The position numbers and the translations under genes were made by a program. The notes under the pieces are model-generated. The model did no database searches. It worked only from the letters and a program-made list of their open reading frames with translations, and had not been told where the DNA came from. From Collinsella sp. (GTDB taxonomy: Bacteria > Actinomycetota > Coriobacteriia > Coriobacteriales > Coriobacteriaceae), in contig JAHYYL010000013.1 of NCBI GenBank assembly GCA_019424965.1, positions 1 to 57,088 on the forward strand: 57,088 bases of DNA, given 5' to 3'. This document shows, one piece after another, positions 52,511 to 57,088 of the stretch. Every line of letters begins with the position of its first letter. Within the stretch, counting starts at the first letter, position 1.

Positions 52511-53717
52511 AGTTGCCGTAACCTCCCCTCTCCTGGTCGCGGATTACGTGGCCGCCCTCGAGGGCGATCACGCGACGGTGCATGCTATCGACCATCTCGC
52601 GATCGTGCGTAGCGACGATCACGGTGGTACCGGTGCGGTTAATGCGCTCGAGCAGCTTCATGATGCCCAGCGAAATCGCCGGGTCGAGGTTGCCCGTGGG
52701 CTCGTCGCAGATAAGCAGCGGCGGGCGGTTGACCATAGCGCGGGCAACGGCCACGCGCTGCTGCTCGCCACCGGAAAGCTGATCTGGCAGCGAGTCCATC
52801 TGGTCGGCCAGACCGACCAGACGCAGCACCTCGGGCACCTGGCTGCGAATGACGCCCTTGGGCTTGCCAATGCACTGCAGGGCAAACGCCACGTTTTCGT
52901 AGGCGGTCTTTTGCGGCAGGAGCTTAAAGTCCTGGAACACGGCGCCAATCTGACGACGCAGGAACGGAACCTTGCGGTTCTTGATCTTCATGAGATCCTG
53001 GCCGGCGACCAAAATGCGACCGCTTGTGGGCTTGACGTCGCGGTTGAGCGTCGACAGCAGCGTGGTCTTACCCGAGCCGGAGTGACCGACCAAAAAGACG
53101 AACTCGCCCGGATAGATCTCGATGTTGATGTCGTCGAGTGCGGGCTTGTCGGGCTGCGCCGGATAGATTTTGGTGACGTGCTCCATAAGGATGACGGGCT
53201 CGACACCGGCCTGCTTGGCCATCTTCTTGCGGCTAGCCTGCGGATCGATGGGCGCAAACACCGACGTAAAGTCGGGATTGTTGAGCGCATTGTCGAGGCT
53301 TGCGACCTCGGCGGCCTGATCGCTCTCGACTACGGGAGCCGCGGGCTGCGTAGGATCGGGAATACCGGCAAAAAGACCGGACTGCGCAGGCTGTGGCGCC
53401 GGAGTCGCAGGAGCCATAGGATCGGGAATACCGGCCATGACAGGTTGCGGCGCGACAGCGTCCGCCTGGGGCTGATCCACGCGAGCGGTCACCTTCTGCA
53501 CGGGCTCAAAACCCGCGGCCTCGGAAAGCTCGACATCATTGGTGGGATTGTAGGCAAAGGGATCTGACGCCGGCTGTGCCTGATCTGCCGGCTGTGCGGG
53601 GATCGGGCTAAACAGCTGATCCTCTGAATCCGGGGTGGCGAAACGAGTGCCCGCGGCGCCTGGCTGCGTCTTGGGGGCGTCATCGCCCGCACCGGAGGTA
53701 CGGAAGTGGTTACCCAC
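52497..53717 (-). CDS. ftsE: Cell division ATPase FtsE with long N-terminal extension
   Basis: A 406-residue protein. Residues from about 175 are a normal FtsE: Walker A GHSGSGKTT, VFQDFKLLPQKTAYENVAFA, signature LSGGEQQRVAVARA, Walker B LLICDEPTGNLDP, H-loop VATHD. Before it lies a Pro/Ala/Gln/Asp-rich low-complexity stretch of about 170 residues with repeated PDPMAPATPAPQP, AGIPDPTQPA and MAGIPDP. FtsE is usually 220-230 residues, so the extension is unusual. It keeps the same codon bias and has no stop, and the GTG start at 53717 has AAGGAG upstream. An internal start MAKQAGVEPVILMEHVTKIY would give a normal FtsE and cannot be excluded. Confidence 0.9.
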   Translation of the reverse strand: MGNHFRTSGAGDDAPKTQPGAAGTRFATPDSEDQLFSPIPAQPADQAQPASDPFAYNPTNDVELSEAAGFEPVQKVTARVDQPQADAVAPQPVMAGIPDPMAPATPAPQPAQSGLFAGIPDPTQPAAPVVESDQAAEVASLDNALNNPDFTSVFAPIDPQASRKKMAKQAGVEPVILMEHVTKIYPAQPDKPALDDINIEIYPGEFVFLVGHSGSGKTTLLSTLNRDVKPTSGRILVAGQDLMKIKNRKVPFLRRQIGAVFQDFKLLPQKTAYENVAFALQCIGKPKGVIRSQVPEVLRLVGLADQMDSLPDQLSGGEQQRVAVARAMVNRPPLLICDEPTGNLDPAISLGIMKLLERINRTGTTVIVATHDREMVDSMHRRVIALEGGHVIRDQERGGYGNYGTN

Positions 53718-53820
53718 TGGTGCTCCTTATCGTCGTACGTTTAAACTACATGAGCGCTTCGTATTTTAGCAGCATTAGCTTCGCTGCACATAAGAAGCAT
53801 GGCGGGGTTTTGGTCCCACC

Positions 53821-53943
53821 GGCCGCGCGCAGGGTTACCTCCCAAATCGTCCTCGGACATGTCGGAGCCCCCGCTGCGCACTACGTGCGGCGGGGGTTCC
53901 TCCGTCCTGCGGAAAGATTTGGGAGGTAACCCTGCGCACGGCC
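53821..53943. repeat. 123-bp cloverleaf-like palindrome
   Basis: 28-bp outer arms beginning GGCCG, with GCGCAGGGTTACCTCCCAAA inside, pair with one mismatch (53821-53848 with 53916-53943). Inside, three smaller hairpins can form: around GGACATGTC, GGAGCCCCCGC with GCGGGGGTTCC, and TTCC with GGAA. It lies between ftsE and the zinc-ribbon gene and resembles a folded repeat or structured RNA. Confidence 0.75.
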
Positions 53944-54148
53944 TGCGGCTACTAAGGGGCCGCCGCGTTTATCTTAGGGTGCCACATCACCATGCTGGGT
54001 GGGCTGAGTGGCACTTTGCTGATATGGGTCCTTTTCCCGGTAGAGACTTTTGCTTGACGCGTTTTTGATTTGATTGTTGCGCAACTTGGATTTGGATTGT
54101 CGATTTACAGTGGCCTCGATGGGAACGCCTATGGTTGTGGGGGCCAGT

Positions 54149-54910
54149 ATGAATTGTCCTTATTGTGGAGCTGAGTTACGCGATGGCGTGAGGTACTGCA
54201 CAGCGTGCGGGGCTGCCGTCAATGGCATCTCTGCTGATTCTGAGCTTCGGGTAAAGCCTCGGAACCACGTTGCGGTCATCCTTACCTGCATGCTGGTAAT
54301 TGGCATTGTCGGCGGTAGCTGTATGGGCCTTCATCTGCGGCAGGTGTTGTCGCACTTCGTATCCGCCCATTCGGAGCACGCCATTGTGCTGGATGTCGCG
54401 GCTGCGGGCTGGGACACCGATAACGGGGCATCGCGCGTTCCGATACATATTACGGGCAAGTCCATCGACGGAATAACGGTCGACAGGATTGAGTTCGTCG
54501 CCTCCGATGGCTCTGGCATCAATCTCATACAAGGTGTCTACACGCTCGAGGCAGCAGGTTCCCCTATCGCTGCGGATGGCACGATCTATCAAATTCCATG
54601 CACGAGTGCCACACTCGTCCTCGATGATGTCTTTGCCATGGGTGAAACGATCGATCTGGCCGAGCTTGCAGAACAGGATTCGATTCTCGCCTTCTGCCCC
54701 ATTGATGCCGCCGATGTGACCAATGATGAAATCTACGATGCCGCTTTGCTCGCCATGACATACAGAGGCAGCGATGCCCCCGATGTCGCTGCACTGTGCC
54801 AAGCCGCAATCAATCGTCGCGATGGAGCCAGCACAAGCGGGAACGCCTTCGGAAGTTGCGGTGAAATACAGATTAATGGGGGTGCGGACGATTTCTTGGA
54901 CCGCGCCTAG
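54149..54910 (+). pseudogene. Zinc-ribbon membrane protein, 3' end replaced by IS3-family element
   Basis: About 240 residues of the original protein remain. An N-terminal zinc ribbon CPYCGAELRDGVRYCTACG is followed by a membrane segment (VAVILTCMLVIGIVGGSCMG) and an outside domain. The frame enters the IS end at 54877 and stops at 54910 with an artificial tail. The native C-terminus was near GSCGEI at the 54855 half-palindrome. The ATG at 54149 is chosen because the zinc ribbon begins directly after it. Confidence 0.65.
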
Positions 54911-56177
54911 GCGTATCCAAGCTTCCTGCGGTACTCCATCGGGCTCAGCCACTCGAGGGACTTCTTGATGCGCCCGTCCCGATAGTACACGAGGTAGGCC
55001 TCGAGCCTCCCCATGAACTCCTCGGCCGTCACGCCCTCCCAGTCCCTGTAGCGGAAGAACTCGTTCTTGAGGCGGCCGAAGAAGCCCTCGCAGGCCGAGT
55101 TGTCCGGGCTGCAGCCCTTCGCTGACATGCTCCTGACCAGGCCGTTCTCCTCGCAGATCCCGATCCACTCCGGCCAGCGGTAGTGGCCGCCCCGGTCCGA
55201 GTGGATTGTCGTGCGCGCGCCCGCCGGCCTCGCCGCGCAGGCCTTGAGCAGGCTCGAGTTCGCGAGGCGCTTGTCGGGGTGCAGCCCGATCGACCAGGCG
55301 ACGGGCATCCCGTCGAAGCAGTCGATGACCGGGCTCAGGTAGACCTTCTCGCCGCCCGGGAGCCTGAACTCGGTGATGTCGGTGAGCCACAGCCGGTTGG
55401 GCTCGTCGGCGTGGAAATTCCTGTTCACGAGGTTCTCCGGCGCCTTGGAGACCTCGCCGGCGTAGGAGCTGTAGCCCCGGGCGCGCCTCCTGTTGTAGAC
55501 GACCTCGAGGCCCTCCTCGCGCATCACGCGGGCCACGCGCTTCTCGCTGGCGCGGACGCCCTCGCGGCGCAGGCGCGCCCAGACGGTGCGGTACCCCCAG
55601 CACCCCGAGCCCTCGCGGAAGATGCGCACCACGCGGTCGCGTATGTCGGCGTCGCGGTCGCGCGGCGCGGCGACGCGGGGCCTCCAGTACTCATAGGAGC
55701 TCTTCGATATCCTCAAGAAACCTGTGATCGAGCGGAGGGGCAGGGCGGTCGCCCGCCTCAATCTCTCGCCGAGCTCGCACTTGCTCCTGTTCGAGATCGA
55801 AGCCGGGTCCCACCCTTCCGCTTTTAGGTCGGCCAACACCGCCCTGAGCAGCAGGTTCTCTATCTGGTCCTCGTTGAGCCCGGCGAGCGGGCCGGTCGCG
55901 GGCGGGGCGTAGATCGACTTGTCGGGGCCCAAGCTGGCCTCCTTCCGTGGCGGTTTCCTCGCCACGATTCTACAGCCCCCGCCGGTGTAGCTGCGCGGGA
56001 GGTGCCCCGTCGCCCACTTCTTGGCCGCGCCCACCGTGACCCCCGCGAACTCCGCGGCGGCGGTGGGCCCCATGCCGTCCTCCGTCGCCAGGAGGAAGAG
56101 CTCGACCTTCTCCCTGCTGTACATGCGAACCTCCAGTCCGGACCGCCCCGCGGTCCAACTTTCTGTCCGCACCCCCA
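54877..56177. mobile_element. IS3-family insertion sequence
   Basis: Imperfect inverted ends start TGGGGGTGCGGAC on both sides, and after a six-base variable stretch continue TTGGACCGCG. The element contains one transposase gene. A clear target duplication was not found. Both flanks carry parts of a 40226-type palindrome (54855-54868 and 56196-56220), so it entered or rearranged such an element. Confidence 0.85.
54907..56124 (-). CDS. IS3-family transposase, single frame
   Basis: A 405-residue protein. The N-terminal part is a helix-turn-helix (AAEFAGVTVGAAKKWATGHL) and the C-terminal part a DDE integrase core: Asp in RLWLTDITEF, Asp in TIHSDRGGHY, Glu in NSACEGFFGRLKNEFF. GCWGYRTVWARLRREGV and the end ISKSSYEYW-type region match IS150/IS3 OrfB. 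OrfA and OrfB usually need a -1 frameshift. Here they are one continuous frame. The ATG at 56124 follows TGGAGG. Probably active or recently active. Confidence 0.9.
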   Translation of the reverse strand: MYSREKVELFLLATEDGMGPTAAAEFAGVTVGAAKKWATGHLPRSYTGGGCRIVARKPPRKEASLGPDKSIYAPPATGPLAGLNEDQIENLLLRAVLADLKAEGWDPASISNRSKCELGERLRRATALPLRSITGFLRISKSSYEYWRPRVAAPRDRDADIRDRVVRIFREGSGCWGYRTVWARLRREGVRASEKRVARVMREEGLEVVYNRRRARGYSSYAGEVSKAPENLVNRNFHADEPNRLWLTDITEFRLPGGEKVYLSPVIDCFDGMPVAWSIGLHPDKRLANSSLLKACAARPAGARTTIHSDRGGHYRWPEWIGICEENGLVRSMSAKGCSPDNSACEGFFGRLKNEFFRYRDWEGVTAEEFMGRLEAYLVYYRDGRIKKSLEWLSPMEYRRKLGYA

Positions 56178-56224
56178 ATTGAGCCTTTAGGCTGGCAAAA
56201 CAGTCCTTATTTCACCGCAATCAG

Positions 56225-56249
56225 AACCACCCTTAAAAAGGGTGGTTTG
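56225..56249. terminator. Terminator-like hairpin
   Basis: A perfect 10-bp stem AACCACCCTT with complement and an AAA loop, followed on the plus strand by TGC. It lies between the two insertion sequences. It may belong to the interrupted zinc-ribbon gene or to an IS200 end. Confidence 0.55.
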
Positions 56250-56262
56250 CTCTTAGGGTATA

Positions 56263-56951
56263 ACCCACGGGCCCCGGGCTCGCGTCTAAAGGCGCGGGCC
56301 CGGACTTCGTCCAGGCCTAGTGCATCTTGACCCGTGGCGCGCCGGTCGAACCGGCGGGATCACCCCCTCTTGAAGGGGTCCTCGTACTCCTTCACGCTCA
56401 GCTTGTCCAGCGCGATGTCATGGGACTCCTGCTCCCTGATGTACTTGGCGATCGTCGCCTCGTTCAGGCCGACGGTGGACACGTAGTAGCCCTCCGCCCA
56501 GAACTTCCTGTTGCCGAACTTGTACTTGAGGTTGGCGTGCCTGTCGAATATCATCAGCGAGCTCTTCCCCTTCAGGTAGCCCATGACGCTCGCGACGCTG
56601 TACTTCGGCGGGATCGCCAGCAGCACGTGCACGTGGTCGGGCATCAGGTGCCCCTCGATTATCTCGATCCCCTTGTACTCGCACAGCTTCCTGAGGATCT
56701 CCCCTATGTCGCTCCTGATTTGGTTGTAGATCACTTTGCGCCTATACTTCGGCGTGAACACGATGTGGTACTTGCACATCCACTTCGTGTGGGAAAGGCT
56801 GTAGGCCTTCTGGGCCATGGCGACCACCCCTTCGACTCGAATTCTTGACGGCCTGAACAATCGTCAATATCGGTCGGAGGGGTGGCTTTGTAAAGCCGTT
56901 TGTCTCCACCCGCGTAGCGGGTGGTTCAAAGCTGGCCGCTGCGCGGCCAGC
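56263..56951. mobile_element. IS200-type element with hairpin-rich ends (limits approximate)
   Basis: Around the tnpA gene lie several hairpins: CCACGGG with CCCGTGG enclosing GGGCTCGCG with CGCGGGCCC at 56263-56331, and at the other end GGCTTT/AAAGCC, CCACCCGC/GCGGGTGG (56906-56924) and GCTGGCCGC/GCGGCCAGC (56931-56951). Such subterminal hairpins are typical of IS200/IS605 ends. Exact boundaries cannot be fixed from one copy, and no inverted repeats or target duplication are expected. Confidence 0.6.
56360..56818 (-). CDS. tnpA: IS200/IS605-family TnpA transposase
   Basis: A 152-residue HUH-Tyr transposase. The start is KWMCKYHIVFTPKYRRKV, the metal-binding HUH motif is DHVHVLLAIPP, and the catalytic Tyr is in ATIAKYIREQE. 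The ATG at 56818 follows AGGGGTGG. The protein has normal TnpA size and no TnpB is adjacent, hence IS200 type. Confidence 0.9.
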   Translation of the reverse strand: MAQKAYSLSHTKWMCKYHIVFTPKYRRKVIYNQIRSDIGEILRKLCEYKGIEIIEGHLMPDHVHVLLAIPPKYSVASVMGYLKGKSSLMIFDRHANLKYKFGNRKFWAEGYYVSTVGLNEATIAKYIREQESHDIALDKLSVKEYEDPFKRG

Positions 56952-56974
56952 AGACTAAAGTCTTGAACAGAAAC

Positions 56975-57001
56975 AGGGGCGCTCTCCAAGAGAGCGCCCC
57001 T
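56975..57001 (-). terminator. Strong terminator of the gene entering from the right edge
   Basis: A perfect 12-bp stem AGGGGCGCTCTC with complement and a CAA loop. On the minus strand GTTTCTGTTC follows. It lies about 50 bp downstream of the stop at 57051. Confidence 0.7.
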
Positions 57002-57050
57002 GCCGGGTTTCCATAGTACTGGCGAAGCAGTCCTTGAGATCCGCCTTGCC

Positions 57051-57088
57051 TTATGCCAAGAACTCCTTGGTGGTCGCCACCATGTTGG
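57051..57088 (-). CDS. 3' end of a gene cut by the window edge
   Basis: The last codons read NMVATTKEFLA and a TAA. With a strong terminator just downstream this looks like the end of an intact gene, but too little is present for a family call. Confidence 0.4.
   Translation of the reverse strand, partial: NMVATTKEFLA

Overview
The window reads as a chromosomal segment of a GC-rich anaerobic actinobacterium of the Coriobacteriia, most like a Collinsella. This is inferred from gene content and from the style of the proteins (rubredoxin, flavin reductase, MurNAc PTS, many LanFEG-type ABC cassettes). No rRNA is present to confirm it.

Layout. Positions 1-4525 are a patchwork of fragments: a 5'-truncated guaA abutting a headless DUF4143 ATPase, a truncated ABC permease joined to an IS3 OrfA remnant, an AT-rich membrane gene and an AAA/DUF4143 ATPase. 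Positions 4838-19336 are visibly more GC-rich and hold three export/immunity modules: a MacB/FtsX-type ABC pair with a NarL-type two-component pair; a LanFEG-like ABC transporter with a NarL-type pair on the minus strand; and a second LanFEG-like transporter with a lipoprotein and an OmpR-type pair. Two of the three sensor kinases end before the catalytic ATPase domain. Remnants of one small gene recur at three module borders, and a three-gene cassette of unknown function with a decayed third gene lies at 13915-14710.

Positions 19717-29882 carry a membrane Ser/Thr kinase, a copper cassette (copA, copZ, csoR with a visible operator), a zinc-ribbon membrane protein, an amidohydrolase, an AbiEi/nuclease-like gene and an unknown gene. 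Positions 30307-41681 are core metabolism and housekeeping: gltD-gltB, gpmA, an mntH-like gene with an internal stop, rubredoxin, flavin reductase, smpB and a TPR protein, followed by two tRNAs. Positions 42212-47590 hold an unknown gene, an ArsC/Spx-like protein and a MurNAc use operon (regulator, murQ, murP, mupG). Positions 47794-53717 hold a VanZ protein, a serine recombinase, RNase R and ftsE-ftsX. The right end has a zinc-ribbon gene cut by an IS3-family element and an IS200-type element.

The most unusual structure is a family of 14 palindromes of 59 bp, with about 17-bp arms TGTCTCGATCTGTAACA around a 25-bp core. They form arrays with an 80-81 bp period at 21844-22224, 27674-27813, 28917-29135 and 36674-36892, plus a single copy at 39156-39214. 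Two arrays closely frame the AbiEi/nuclease-like gene, and most arm differences are CG to TG or CA changes. Other large hairpins with different sequences lie at 19624, 24737, 25446, 30195, 40226, 51450 and 53821.
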